Assembly: GCA_023101885.1 (NCBI GenBank)
Contig: JALPQD010000639.1
Coordinates: 620,001-684,000, forward strand
Length of the DNA stretch: 64,000 bases
From: Typhlomys cinereus
Taxonomy: Eukaryota > Chordata > Mammalia > Rodentia > Platacanthomyidae
Direction: 5' to 3'
Shown here: positions 1-10,738 of the stretch, in pieces
How the letters are laid out: every line of letters starts with the position of its first letter
Position numbering within the stretch: the first letter of the stretch is position 1
Program-made: the position numbers and the translations under genes
The notes under the pieces: generated by a model
What the model saw: only the letters and a program-made list of their open reading frames with translations
Databases searched by the model: none
Told to the model about the DNA's origin: nothing

Positions 1-1840
1 TTGAAAGCTTTAATTATATGTGAGCCTATCCCATTTACAAAATCATTTAGATATTTCCATGAGAGCTTATTAAATTAATTCATTCCTTGTGCCTTATTCT
101 CCATGAATAATAAAAATCTTGAAAAACAGAATTGCACAACTCTTTGGGTAAACAAGATTTTTCTCATTCCAAAGGTGGGGGGGAGGGAAATCCCAAACCA
201 GTCCCAACACAGCTTTATCTAATTTTACTCTATCTAGTTTCAGGCACCTGAAACCAAGTAACTAATCATTGTTATTTCTGACATTTGAAAAAACATAAAA
301 TGCTTTTGGTGATAGGTCTAGAAACGTAGGTACATTTGCACATTCTGAACTGTCCTGCTGTTAAATCTTGCTTAATGCACTGCCTTACATATCTGTACCT
401 GACCTCCTGGCTCTTTCATCATTCCATCTGCTATGTGGCATAGTGCCCATCAAATACTCTAGTCTTGCCAGAAGAAGCGAGTTCTAAGCAACTCCCAGTG
501 GCATATGATGAAGTCTTCAGGGAATGGAACAACGTTTAAGTTGTTAAAAGGAAGCATGCAAAAAAGAATCTATCCATCCATCTCTAAAAATGTTATGCCT
601 CCTGACTATGCTTCCTAGGGTGATGTCTTTTTGCTATTTAGCGGTTGCACAGCTAGAGAAAGCATGACAGGTTTTATCAGTCTTGACAGCTATCTAGAGG
701 AAACAGCGGGTAACCTAAGGATTCAGCCGCTGTGTGCAGCTATCTCCTCAGATGCTGCCACAGTCTGATCTGCCTTCATGGTGAAGCCCTCCCTGCCCAA
801 TGTGCCCTGTCTGTTTTGTAAAAGGTTGAGCTGATGCTAAAGTGTTAGAGCCAGGTGATGTTTAGACTTGTTAAACTGATCAATCCGAAAGCATTATCGT
901 CCATATTGCAAGCAAATTGGATAGAAACTGGGTTGTGTGAGAAAATTTGCTATTTTCCTGATGTACTTTTCTACCTTTGATTTTCTCCCTTTTAAAATTA
1001 CTAGCACATTGGAATAGAAGACCTCATTTAGCTTCACTACTTCCATATAGAGTCTTTCCCCAAAGGCACTGTGGGGTTAAGACTTTATAGGAAAGTGGAG
1101 AAGGGCCCACAGTCAACCTAAAACAGAAGAAGCCACAATAGAACTCTAAATGTATCTTTTTTCTGCCTGTGGTATTGCAAACAAATATTCATTTTAGAAA
1201 TGTGAAAATTGCTTTCTAAGATAACATGAACCTTTTCTTTTGAGCTTTAGACAACTAACAAACACTTGTATGAGAAAATTAACCTTTTTAAAAGATTCAA
1301 ATGGTACAAATTGAAATATGGATGGAGGAGAGGTTGAGGAGTTGGGTCAAGGTTCAGATGTCTGGATCTCAGAGAAGGTCCTACTGTAGACCTGCAATCT
1401 TAACTTTGCCAAAAAATGACAAAGGACTCATTATTTGAAACACTAAAGTTTGAAAACGGGATATATAATAAACTAGTAAACAGAGGGACTGGGGAAGGTT
1501 GGATATTTATATGTAATAATGCCTTGCAGATATTATGTGCATGCATACATGTGTATATGTATACTGGAACATAAATACTTGAGCTTATTCTTGGTAACTT
1601 TACTAAATTTCTCGAGCATATCTTGATCTGAAGGGGACTTCTCTTGCCCTGACAAGCACACTGGATGATGGCTCCTCAGCAATTGTTGGAGGTTTTTTTT
1701 AATTATTCAAAGGAATGGAAACACTTATCTAATACGAGCATTACATGGTCTTCTAGTAATGGACATTGAGGACTGCATCAGTTAATGAAAGGAACACGTG
1801 TTCAGTTGGATACTGAGAAGAGAAACTTGGATATATTAGC
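1..1840. other. Unique non-coding stretch
   Basis: No open frame of interest and no recognisable interspersed repeat. The part around 720-1010 is less AT-monotonous than its surroundings and keeps several CpGs (near 888 and 900, for example), so it may include a conserved non-coding block. That is only an impression from base composition. A G run at about 177-184 is simple sequence. Confidence 0.5.
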
Positions 1841-1844
1841 TACC

Positions 1845-2045
1845 ACATTAGTCAGTTTGGAATGCCATAACAAAATACCAATGACTCGGTATCTTACATA
1901 ATAATTTTCTCACAACTCTGGAGATTAGAAGTAGCTAGGGTGCCAACGGTATGGTAAGGACACTGTTCATTGCTGTTTTTGGCAGAAATCAGTCTCCTCT
2001 TATAAAACCATTATCCTACAACAGTCCTTTTAATTTAAGGCCTTT
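1845..2045 (-). mobile_element. MLT1-like MaLR LTR fragment
   Basis: The stretch reading 'gccataacaaaatacc' and then 'ttctcacaactctggag' resembles the reverse complement of the 3' end of the mammalian MLT1 LTR family, which normally ends in an ACTAATACA-like terminus. The copy is diverged and its far end cannot be fixed. A 60-codon open frame across it (1951-2133) has no features of a protein. The family name is from memory. Confidence 0.5.
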
Positions 2046-2310
2046 TTACATAGTTTGTTTGAAATTTAATTGTCTTTTTCAGACTTTGTCCTTTGCTAGT
2101 ACCTCTTTGGCGATCAGTGCCAAAAAACAGTGAATTTTAGAGAAATACAATTCAATTCACAGAAACTGGTAAACATTAAAGTTTTTATTTTTAAAGAAAA
2201 CAGTGTCTCACTTATTAATTTATGTATTTTATAAGCCAAATCCAGCAATTTGTTATCAAAGATATGGTAAGGTGAAAGCATATGATACTTCCACTTTTAA
2301 AGAAGGTAAC

Positions 2311-2500
2311 CTGGTTGGAGAGACAGCTCAGGGGTTAAGAGTCTGCCTTGCAAGCAGAAAAGTCGTAAGTGTGGATCTCAGATTCCATCTAAAAACTCCA
2401 GGTAGAAATAGTTGTACCCTTCACTTCTGGCCCTGGTAGGTGGATCCTGGGAAATCCCAGAGTGAAGCAAAAAGCAAGTAGAAGCAACACACACACACAC

Positions 2501-2540
<40 letters not shown>

Positions 2541-2580
2541 GCACACCACAGAGAAATACACCAAAATCCAAAAAAGTTTA
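2311..2580 (+). mobile_element. Old tRNA-derived SINE (B2/ID-like)
   Basis: The head 'agacagctcaggggttaaga' has a pol III A-box-like segment. A B-box-like segment follows ('gtaagtgtggatctcag'), then a body related to the younger SINEs elsewhere in the window, and then a (CA)n tail. The copy is diverged from the young family, so it is older. Open frames on the opposite strand (2378-2681) are the translated CA repeat. Confidence 0.75.
2488..2546. repeat. (CA)n microsatellite in SINE tail
   Basis: An almost pure CA run with a few CG interruptions, sitting in the tail of the SINE at 2311. It is likely polymorphic in length and is a Z-DNA-prone alternating purine-pyrimidine tract. Confidence 0.95.
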
Positions 2581-2688
2581 AAAATTTTAAAGCATAAAAT
2601 AAAAAGGTCACCAATATCACTGCAGTGTGGAGTTGAGCTTGACCATGGCTCTGTGATCTCAGGTACATGCCTATGTTTCATGTTTTTA

Positions 2689-3170
2689 TGTACAGGTTCT
2701 TGTGTTCAGGAGTTGAAAACTGAAACCAGAAGACATACAGACAAGAGGATTAAGGCAAAGTTTATTGAGAAAGAAAAGAACTCACAGTCATGAAGTCCAT
2801 GAAGAACAAGAGAGATGTAGATGACTAGCAGGGTCAAGTGTATTTATGAACCTTGGCAAGCCTGGGGAAAGTGGCTTTTCCATATTGGTAGCTCCAGTTC
2901 ATGCAAACCTATTGGGGTTTTTAGTCCCCTTCATCTGATGAGTCTTTCCATATCCAGTTCATATCAGGGTCAAGTTCCGTTAACCTTGTGACCAACTTCA
3001 TGGCAGAGTTATTTCTTTTTAGGACCTTAACTTATCTGCGTTGGAGGAGCTCATTTATCCTTTCTGCATTTCAGGAACTCATCTTTATATTCTTTTATAA
3101 ACAGAGGGTTGGGGAAAGTTGGGTCTTCATCTGTATGGGGGATTAGAACCAAAGAAACTCTTCTCTCTCA
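2689..3170 (-). mobile_element. ERV LTR, reverse strand (copy 1 of a three-copy family)
   Basis: Read on the reverse strand this is an LTR-like unit. It has a TATA-like 'cataaatacac' segment (about 2839-2849), one imperfect copy of the palindromic unit (near 2786-2810), a polyadenylation signal AATAAA in 'caataaactttgcc' (about 2755-2768), and a terminal region 'tcaactcctgaacacaag'. The terminal and TATA-proximal parts match the forward copy at 8570-8999, and the polyA region matches the copy at 59340. The 3' terminus is probably CTGTACA at 2689; the 5' boundary is uncertain. I do not recognise a family name. Confidence 0.65.
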
Positions 3171-5184
3171 TACAGACTCTGTGAGCTACAGAAAATTCAC
3201 TACAATAAAGAGTGAATGATTAGTTTGCTATCTATGCAATCGCAGAGGCTTTTCTGCTTTTTATTCTTTATGCTTTTTATTTTATTCTTTTCATTTTCTT
3301 CATTTATTTTCTGTGAAATACTAGAAGGAGAAGAGACTTGTATTGGTTGATTTTTGCTTAAACACGCCATTCCTGAATAAGTCAGAAAGGAGTTGAGGAA
3401 GAAAAATGCCTACTACATAAGGCCTCAGGCATTTTGTGGTTTAGTTGTATCACTGATAAGGGTAATTGCAAATTTTCTATTTCCTGGGTTTGTAGAACTG
3501 AGGGGGAATGACTGCTCTTAATCTCACAAGGAAAGGAGAAAAGGGAATAAAAGATAGTTTAAAGTGTAGATTTTCCTCATCTTCTCCTAAATTGAGGACA
3601 GCCAATAGAGGTTAACTCCCTTGCAATCCTGACTGGCCTATGGATTGGCTCTGCAGACCGGAAAGGACTCAAAACAATGCCAGACAGAAAGACTTTTAAG
3701 CTTGCCACTCAGCTCTTGCTGATATTAAATTGAAGTTATGCATACAAGGTTCACATAGCTTTGATCCAGCTCTGAAAGAGAGGTCTAAAGTACTCATACT
3801 TTATTTTAATCATAGACTTTAATTTTATATTTCCTCTTAGAATGAAGAAAGCATTTTTAAAACCAAAATGAATTGATTGGAGAAATGGGAAATCATTTTC
3901 TAGTGATGACTGAAAGGCATAGAATGACAGTGGCATATAACACATGCATTGACACTGATCAATAGGTTGCTGTGTATGCTACAAAGCAAAAGCATTGTGT
4001 AACAGCATTTGTCAGGAGTTAATGGCATCTCCATTTTGCTTAATGCTATCCTGTATTATAAAACTTCTAAAACAGGAGGAATGGCAAATACAATTAAAAT
4101 ATTTGATTATTGTTGAACATTTGTTATGACAGAAGCATTTTTCCATACTTCTCACAAATGTCTGCAGGTTATGAATGAAAAAAAAAAATTCTACGTTCAT
4201 TCCAGAAGGAACACTTTTCATTTGGTTCATTAAAAAGGGTCCAGAAAAATACCTTTTAGGAATCAGCAGAGTAATATTGTAAGTCACAATCTCAATTAAG
4301 GGGGGAAAAATCTTACTAGTCCTCAAACATGTTGAAAGAGAATATTAGTATAGAAAGCACAGCACAGGCCTAAAAGGCAATAATGATTGAAAACCAGAAG
4401 TGTGTTGATGGTAATTACTGATATTGTGGATTGGATTCAGTTTCTTTCTGGATTAATCACAGGGGCATTTCAAAGAGTTGCTGTGAAGGAATGTCAGTGG
4501 AATTTTGCAGAACAGAAAAGCATGTGTAATCACATTTCCTGTGAAGGGCTACATAATGCTTTCCTGGTCGCTCTGGAAAGCAGTAACATAAAATTTGAAA
4601 AATCAAGTGCCAGTTATGTTCAAAGGCAGAAAGGACTGAGTCAAGAAAAGTCTCTCAAGTCACAGCACTAAAGGCAGAATATTTTAGAAAACAAATTTCA
4701 AATTCACTGAGTATTTTGACAAAATTTTGTAAAGTACAGCACATATATTTACCAAAGTCTAATAAATAAAACATGTCTGCAAAATGTAACACAATGGGAA
4801 AGGAAGTTGACATTCTCTCAATTCAAAGAGGAGCCTTAAAGAAACACAACAGAAAATGGAAACTTAAAGAAAAAATAAACAGGAAATCTGAAAAAATGGT
4901 ATTTCGAGTTCTCAGAATTCGTCAAGAGCTTATATATAACCACAATTCCCATCATTCAAAGACTATTAAACTATAGAACTTTCATTAAGCTATAACTTGG
5001 TCATATCAGCAACAATGAAATATAGGGGGATATTCACCAAAAATAGTTTCAAAAGGAGAGTGGAAAAATTCACTGGGAATATTTTCTCCATAAGAAGAAA
5101 TTGACTTGAAATTTCAAAAGTGTGTTGGAAACATGCTCAGAGGTAGATAATATAAATTGTGTAAGCCTCTAGACTTCATTATTA
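3171..5184. other. Non-coding, no recognisable repeat
   Basis: AT-rich sequence with open frames up to 104 codons (4012-4326 reverse, 4387-4671 forward). Neither shows a domain, codon bias or convincing start context. Nothing else is identified. Confidence 0.4.
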
Positions 5185-5330
5185 GCACTAGAAGTGAGAA
5201 AGGAAGGAAAGAGAGAAGGACGAAGGAAGAAAAGAAGGAAGGGAAGAAGGAGGAAAAGGAGGGAGGGAGGAAGCAGGAAGAGAGGGAAGGAAGGAGGGAG
5301 GGAGGGAGGGACGGAAGGAGGGAGGATGCA
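5185..5330 (+). repeat. Polypurine GGAA/GGAGG-rich tract
   Basis: About 145 nt of nearly uninterrupted purine on the plus strand, moving from GAAG-type units to GGAGG-type units. The open frames here (Arg/Glu/Gly on one strand, Ser/Pro/Leu on the other) are translated simple repeat. Such homopurine mirror-like tracts can form triplex (H-DNA) structures. Confidence 0.9.
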
Positions 5331-5544
5331 ACCATTTTTAAATAAAAATAGCGGCATGAGATCTGTAAATTGCAATATAAAACACCATGGCAACAGGTGA
5401 CCACCAGTGTAATGAGTGGTCATGAGTATCAAGGAAACAACCAACAGCTTTCCGATTAGATTCAAGACCTGCTTGTCAGAGGGTACACATCCTTGTTATT
5501 GTAAACTAGAACAAGAACCTATAAAAAAAAAGAGGGAAGGAAGA

Positions 5545-5960
5545 AATTAATAAGAAAGACAGCCGATAAACCTATAGGTAGGAAGATAGTAGTACATCAA
5601 AGTGCTTTGTTGGTAGCTGTCATTATACCCATAGAACGGGCACTTATAGAGGAAACCTTTAGGTCTAAAGCTGGATCAGTGAAGGGAAATGTACATATCA
5701 GTGGGGTGGCCTGAAGAGAAGCAACTTAATATACCAAGGAGGTCTGAGCACCCACAGAAGTGGACAGGTCAGAGTTAACCCTGGGGTCCATAGAAGCACT
5801 CAGGCGGAAGGGTGAGAGGGAGTAGGAGAGAATGATGAAGGGAAAGAAGGGGATAGAGGGCAGCTTAGAGGGAGGGAAGGTGGGATGAATACCCAAATAT
5901 GCTTGTAAAAGTATAAAAATAATAAAAAATATTGATAGAATTCCAGGCCACAATAAATTC
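5545..5960 (+). mobile_element. L1 3' end (3' UTR and tail)
   Basis: It ends in a purine/G-rich stretch (5805-5885), then a short AT segment and an A-rich tail (5915-5935). The arrangement and the segment 'ctggggtccatagaagca' parallel the L1 tail at 21185-21505 ('caggacccatagaagcag'). This fits a 5'-truncated L1. No ORF2 coding sequence is readable here. Confidence 0.6.
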
Positions 5961-6170
5961 TATTGCTTCGACGTTTCAATGACAAACCACCTTAGAACAA
6001 CCTGGAAAATAAAAAAAAAATAAGTAAAAAATCATCTTGTAAGAACTATAAGTATCATGATTCATGTTTCACTTTAGATATTCTGAAAATGCTGTCAATT
6101 TTTCAGGATTATGAAAAGGAATAACTCAAAGTCATCTTGATTAGGCTACAGTAGGTTCAGATGTATACTT

Positions 6171-6543
6171 TGTTATAGTTACTCTTATCTGTTGCTGTGA
6201 GAAAATATTCGAGGCAGATTTTAAAGGAAAGGGATATATATCACCTTTTGATGTATGGTCCATTATGGCAGGAATCATATAGCATGAGGTATGACTTAGA
6301 AGCAAAAGCTGTAGGTTGATTCAGGTAACAGCTCTCATCATGGGGACATAGAGAGAAAGAAGCAAACTGGTGGGGGAAGCTGGACTATACCAACAAACCC
6401 CAAGATCTGCCTCCTGCAGTGACGTACCTTTCTCCAGCAAGGCTCCATCTCCTAAAGTTGCCACAATATTCCCAAAGATTAACATCAGCTAAGGATTCAA
6501 ACACATGAGCCTGTGGAGGATAACTCATATTCAAAACATGACA
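6171..6543 (-). mobile_element. MaLR-type solo LTR, reverse strand
   Basis: A 373-bp unit bounded by TGTTATAG at 6171 and CATGACA ending at 6543 (TG...CA on either strand). It is homologous in reverse complement to the forward LTR at 6872-7217. The flanking pentamers 'tactt' (6166-6170) and 'tgctt' (6544-6548) differ at one base and probably record a 5-bp target duplication, as expected for ERVL-MaLR integration. It resembles the rodent ORR1-type group, but the subfamily is uncertain. Confidence 0.75.
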
Positions 6544-6599
6544 TGCTTGAACATTGTGCATAGTATGTCTAAGCAATGTTTGCACAAAGAATTTAGCTT

Positions 6600-6866
6600 G
6601 AGAAGTCAGGAGTAATATGTACTGCTCTCCCAGTGTGAGAGGACTTCATTGTAACATAAGAAGGTCTACATGAGACAAAGTTGAAAGATAATGAAATTCC
6701 ATCCCTTAAGCTGGAACATCAGTGTCCTGTACTGGTACTCTTGGGTCTCAGACTGCCTATCATTTACAGCAAGGTTCTCTGGCTCAGGGCTTTGGATCTA
6801 CACCACTAGGCTTCATGGGTCTACAACTAACAGTAGCAGATGGCAATACTTATTGTATGCTGTACT
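6600..6866 (+). mobile_element. MLT1-like LTR, 5' part (split by insertion)
   Basis: The segment around 6710-6850 ('gctggaacatcagtgtcctg', 'tcttgggtctcagactgcc') resembles the middle of ancient MLT1 LTRs. The element resumes after the inserted LTR at 7218. The left boundary is uncertain. The 157-codon open frame at 6691-7164 runs from this LTR into the next one and is not a gene. Confidence 0.5.
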
Positions 6867-6871
6867 TGCAG

Positions 6872-7217
6872 TGTCATGGTTTGAAATGTGCCCCCCACAT
6901 TCTCATGTGTTTGGAAAGGTCATGACACCTTTGAGAGGTGGAGCCTTGCTAGAGGAAGCCGGTCACAAAGGGTGGGACTTTAGGTGCAGTCCCACTTTAT
7001 CTCCAGGAGGAGAAGTTTGCCTTTTGCAGCAAGCAGTAGTTCTCAGCTTCTTGGATTGGTATGATGTAGCCTGTCTCCAGCTTTGGCCAGCCGGCCAACC
7101 ATGCTGCCTCCACTATGAAAGACTTTGGAACCATAAGCTAAATAAATCTCCCCTTATCCCTTAAGTTGTTTGATTTTGGGTGCTCTCTCACAGCAATAGT
7201 TAAGAGTAACCATCACA
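6872..7217 (+). mobile_element. MaLR-type LTR inserted in an MLT1-like LTR
   Basis: A 346-bp unit that starts TGTCATGG, carries the polyadenylation signal AATAAA at 7141-7146 and ends CATCACA. The flanks 'tgcag' (6867-6871) and 'tgcat' (7218-7222) look like a 5-bp target duplication with one change. It belongs to the same LTR group as 6171-6543 but in the opposite orientation. Its host sequence continues on both sides, which makes it a clear nested insertion. Confidence 0.75.
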
Positions 7218-7290
7218 TGCATGGACCAATATCTTATATTAAATCGTGTATCAGCCTTATTGACTTTTCTGAGGATCTTGACTAGAACAA
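7218..7290 (+). mobile_element. MLT1-like LTR, 3' part
   Basis: The sequence 'ccaatatcttatattaaat' followed by a '...ctgaggatcttgactaga' end resembles the 3' end of MLT1 LTRs ('ccttataataaat ... ccctgactaataca' type). It continues the element interrupted at 6866. Confidence 0.5.
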
Positions 7291-7605
7291 ACTTTACCTA
7301 GATGCATTGTTTAAAAAGTCTCCTTCACACGGCCACAAATATCCACTCAGAGAAATTAGATAGCCATACTACAAGCCTTGCACATGATCCTCCCAAATTA
7401 AGATTCTGCCCTCTCAGGAGAAATAATTTTACTGACTTGGATGATCATTAATATTTTGCATTATTTTAAAATTTTATTGCCAAGTGTTGATTCTCATATA
7501 TTCGTTTGTCTATTCTTAAAATACATACTAAAAGGTTATCAACTATTTATCATTCCTTATCTATCTTTGATCTTTCCTTAGTCTATCTAGTATTGTTTTC
7601 CCTTT
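7291..7605. other. Non-coding, no feature seen
   Basis: AT-rich sequence between the MLT1-like end and a young SINE. No repeat or motif recognised. Confidence 0.4.
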
Positions 7606-7615
7606 CAATTAGAGT

Positions 7616-7639
7616 CTTTTTATTATTATTATTTCTTTA

Positions 7640-7679
<40 letters not shown>

Positions 7680-7899
7680 TGTGTGTGTAAAACCACGGGC
7701 GAATTCGGGAACCACCATGGACCTCCGCCACCTCCTCCTTGTTTACTATGCCCCGGGATTCACAGGCTCCGCCCTACCAGGACCAGAAGCGCAGTCCGCC
7801 CCTGCCTCCGCCTGGCGTCTATACGTGGGATCTGGGATCCGAACTCAGGCCCTTCTGCTGCAATGCAGAGGTTTAACCCCTGAGCCACCTCTCCAGCCC
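7616..7899 (-). mobile_element. Young tRNA-derived SINE, reverse strand
   Basis: In reverse complement it begins GGGCTGGAGAGGTGGCTCAG (A box) with a B-box region about 45 nt later, then a GC-rich body, a (CA)n stretch and an A/T tail. It is flanked by 'tcaattagagt' at 7605-7615 and again at 7900-7910, a perfect target-site duplication marking L1-mediated insertion. It belongs to the same family as the copies at 10144, 19916, 27477 and 45648. The open frames at 7641-7995 are this SINE read in antisense. Confidence 0.85.
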
Positions 7900-7910
7900 T
7901 CAATTAGAGT

Positions 7911-8565
7911 TTTTTTAAAAAAATATTATTCATGTATGATTTTGCATGATTCGACTTTTGCCAATATCCCAGTCTTACATAACACAGATCATTGAAAGAG
8001 ACTAAAAATGATGATTTAGTCAGTAACAATAAACACTATAAGTACTGAATTATAATCTGAAAAAGGCTCTTTAAACAAAAACAGCCCAGCAAATTCAAAA
8101 AAAAAAATGAGTTAATTCAGGTCTTGATTGTGAAAGGCACTACAAGCTATCAAGTCAAGTCCCAATGCCATGTTTCAAGGGAACTATGGGATACTTTTAG
8201 ATTCATGTCAAGATGATTTCAGAGTGCACTAACAAGGCTCTCATTGGTCAAAGGTGGACCTACGTGAACCTGAATCTAAATGGTGGTTTTAATAATTTCA
8301 GCTCATTACTTTTGTATTATTTCCACAGGAAAATAATAGTATCTACTCTCCCACTCCAATAAACAAAGCCTATTGGGTTGTGTGAAAGGAGATACGGAGT
8401 CAATGAACATTAAAACTGATAGTTGGAAAAACTCAAATATTATCTTGAGATCTATACAAATGGCATAATTTATAGCCAACTCGCAAGTGTCAAGGTGTTT
8501 CTATTTACAAAATTATTTTGCCAACAAGAAGAGAGACTATTCTCCAACTTTTCCCATCCCTTGTT
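7911..8565. other. Unique non-coding stretch
   Basis: No repeat recognised and no open frame of interest. Confidence 0.4.
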
Positions 8566-8569
8566 CATG

Positions 8570-8999
8570 TAAAGATATGGAGATTAGTTTACCATTGTAG
8601 CTTAGTCCTATCATGAGGATGGATACAAGATCAACTAGGTTGGTTCCCCACATGAACATGAGCTTTTAGAGGACTGAAAGCTCCAATCAGGTTTATATAA
8701 ACTGGAGTTAACCACTAAGGAAAAGCCATTTTTCCAGGCTCATCTAAGTATATAAATATACCTGATTCTGGCCACCATCTTTGATGCCCTTACCCCTTAT
8801 AGTACCTACATGTCTGGAGTCCCTGAGTTCTGACTCCCTTGTCCCTCATGGGATACAATGTCTGGAGTCTATAATTTTTCTCTTGTCCCTTATGGATTCC
8901 ATGCATGGAATCCACAAGTTCTTTTCCAGCTCCTTGCTCCTCATGGATTGTTCTGGTTTCAATCTTCAACTCCTGAACATAAGAACATGGAAACCTACA
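8570..8999 (+). mobile_element. ERV LTR, forward strand (copy 2 of a three-copy family)
   Basis: It is homologous to the reverse complement of 2689-3170. Shared landmarks are 'aggaaaagccat' before a TATA-like element 'tatataaatata' (8750-8761), and the end segment 'tctggtttcaatcttcaact' followed by 'cctgaacataagaac'. Three to four palindromic units of about 50 bp lie between the TATA-like box and the end segment, where the copy at 2.7 kb has one. The polyA-signal segment seen in the other copies is missing here. The left edge is approximate. Open frames at 8781-9110 lie inside it. Confidence 0.65.
8784..8950 (+). repeat. Tandem array of about 50-bp imperfect palindromes
   Basis: Units start near 8794, 8843, 8888 and (partial) 8938, each with a CCTYATGG-like start and a GGARTCC-like second half. 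The best unit forms a stem: arm 8889-8900, 6-nt loop 8901-8906, arm 8907-8918, 11 of 12 pairs Watson-Crick and the last a possible G-U. It lies downstream of the LTR TATA-like box, so it would be transcribed if the LTR were active. Confidence 0.75.
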
Positions 9000-10130
9000 G
9001 ACCCCAAAAGGACTCCCACATCAATTTTAGAGACAGTTTTAGCAGACATGATACTTTATTTTCTTACTCCCTATAAGTGGCTGTGTAATATTCGGTCACA
9101 AAAGGACTAAGGCACCTCCTTGAGGTACAGCTGCAAGACAGTCAGCCACAGCTTCATACTCATCATGTCTTCAAAATATTGGATTCAAATGTTTGACATA
9201 CCTTGGTCATAAATTAACACAGGTAAGGACAGCAGCAGTAACAACAACAACATAAGCTCTGGAATTAGACTTCATTAGTGGAAACTATGAGTTTTAAATG
9301 AATAAATTTAATTGTTCTGGTCTAATAACTACTGAAGCAAAAAGGCAGAAAAAGCATTATCTCATGTGTAAGAGTGGTCTTTTGTGTCCCACAGACATCA
9401 ACTAGTTCATTATAAATGTGGGATGCCAGTTAATCTAATGGAACTAAAAAGAAAAAGCAATAGATTGTTATAAACTTCCTATGGACAAATTACTATTTTG
9501 TAGCAAATCAAAGTTTTAATTAAATTGAATTTTCCTGAGCACTTCACTTATGTACTCTTGATGCCAGAATCATTTGAATTCATCTTTGGAGATTTTCTGA
9601 AAGGGATCAATCATAATCATCATCATAATTGCATATTTATATGTATATTTCACTATATACAAAGCAAGCTGATTATTTATTGGGAAAGATTTATACATGT
9701 AATGGCTACTAACCGACACTAAAAATTCTAACCTTTCAATGTATGAAGACTTAACAGATTAGACTTAAGTGTCAGAATGGAAATATTCTTTCTTATCTTT
9801 TACTACCTTTGATTTAAGAAAGTGATTGACACAATTTTATTTGGAATGCTTGAACAGATATATAAATTTCTCTCCTCAGAAACGAGAACATGTCAACTAA
9901 TAATAAGTTACTGATATAAATTATGTAGGCCAGACTAATGTACTTAAAGAAATAAAAAAAGAGTCTTCTTTTAAATTGCCAAATGAGAAAAGGTTTTATT
10001 GAAAATATGAATGAAAGGAGAAATTATATTAAATTTGATTGTCTGACAACTTTAATTAAAACACTAGCCAATGGGGAAATGAATTGATACATTAAAATTT
10101 TAATTTTTTTGGCTTAACTTTCAATTACTT
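9000..10130. other. Unique AT-rich non-coding stretch
   Basis: No repeat family recognised. A short (AAC)n run sits near 9238-9251. No coding evidence. Confidence 0.4.
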
Positions 10131-10143
10131 AAGAGTTTTGGTC

Positions 10144-10444
10144 GGGGCTGGAGTAGGTGGCTCAGGGGTTAAACCTCTGCCTTGCAGGCAGAAGGTCCTG
10201 AGTTCGGATCCCAGATCCCACGCCAGGCGGAAGCGGGGGACGGTCTGCGCTTCTGGTCCTGTTAGGGCAGAGCCTGTGAATGTCGGGGCAGAAGGAGGTG
10301 GAGGCGTCCATGGTGGTTCGTGAATTCGTCCGTGATTCTACACATACACAGACACACACAAACAGACACACACGCGCGTGTGCACATACACACGCACATG
10401 CGCACAGTTGAATAAATAATAATAATAATGAAAATTTTAAAAAA
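10144..10444 (+). mobile_element. Young tRNA-derived SINE
   Basis: Full-length copy with A box (GGTGGCTCAGGGG), B-box-like 'gagttcggatccc', GC-rich body, CA-rich stretch and the tail 'gttgaataaataataataa' plus A-rich end. A perfect 13-bp target-site duplication, 'aagagttttggtc', flanks it (10131-10143 and 10445-10457). Relative to the other young copies it lacks a few body bases: 'cacgccaggcgg' here has lost the 'tatagacg' seen at 27.5 kb. Confidence 0.9.
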
Positions 10445-10530
10445 AAGAGTTTTGGTCAAAGTGTGAAAGGTAGAATAGGGGAAAATTTTTTCTTACTATA
10501 CCACAGCAATTTATCTGTATGTCTATTTAT

Positions 10531-10595
10531 TATCTATCTATCTATCATCTATCTGTCTATCTATCTATCTATCTGTCTGTCTGTCTATCTGTCTG

Positions 10596-10660
<65 letters not shown>

Positions 10661-10661
10661 G

Positions 10662-10695
<34 letters not shown>

Positions 10696-10738
10696 TCTAT
10701 CTGTCTGTCTGTCTATCATCTATCTATCTATCATCTAT
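10531..10738 (+). repeat. Compound (TATC)n/(TGTC)n microsatellite
   Basis: About 200 nt of tetranucleotide repeat alternating blocks of TATC and TGTC, with a few TATCATC slips at both ends. The long Leu/Ser/Ile/Tyr open frames here (10463-10983) are simple-repeat translation. Interleaved blocks suggest repeated transitions at one position followed by slippage. Confidence 0.95.

Noticed and set aside
2378..2681. Cys/Val-rich reverse frames
   Set aside because: Translated (CA)n repeat. The same holds for frames at 7641, 17115, 24115, 56042 and 61394.
5114..5465. Arg/Glu/Gly- and Ser/Leu/Pro-rich frames
   Set aside because: Simple purine tract read on both strands.
6691..7164. Longest forward open frame (157 aa), possible gene
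   Set aside because: It runs across an MLT1-like LTR and an inserted MaLR LTR. No domain, and the frame is an accident of LTR sequence.
8750..8761. TATA-like sequence as a cellular gene promoter
   Set aside because: It aligns with the TATA-like segment of a sister LTR at 2.8 kb, so it belongs to the ERV LTR.
8784..8950. Palindromic tandem units as a CRISPR-like array
   Set aside because: Units are contiguous, vary in sequence and sit in a mammalian LTR. There are no unique spacers.
10144..10220. tRNA-like A and B boxes suggesting a tRNA gene
   Set aside because: The boxes belong to a tRNA-derived SINE. No cloverleaf with an acceptor stem can be drawn, and the same head occurs in many copies.
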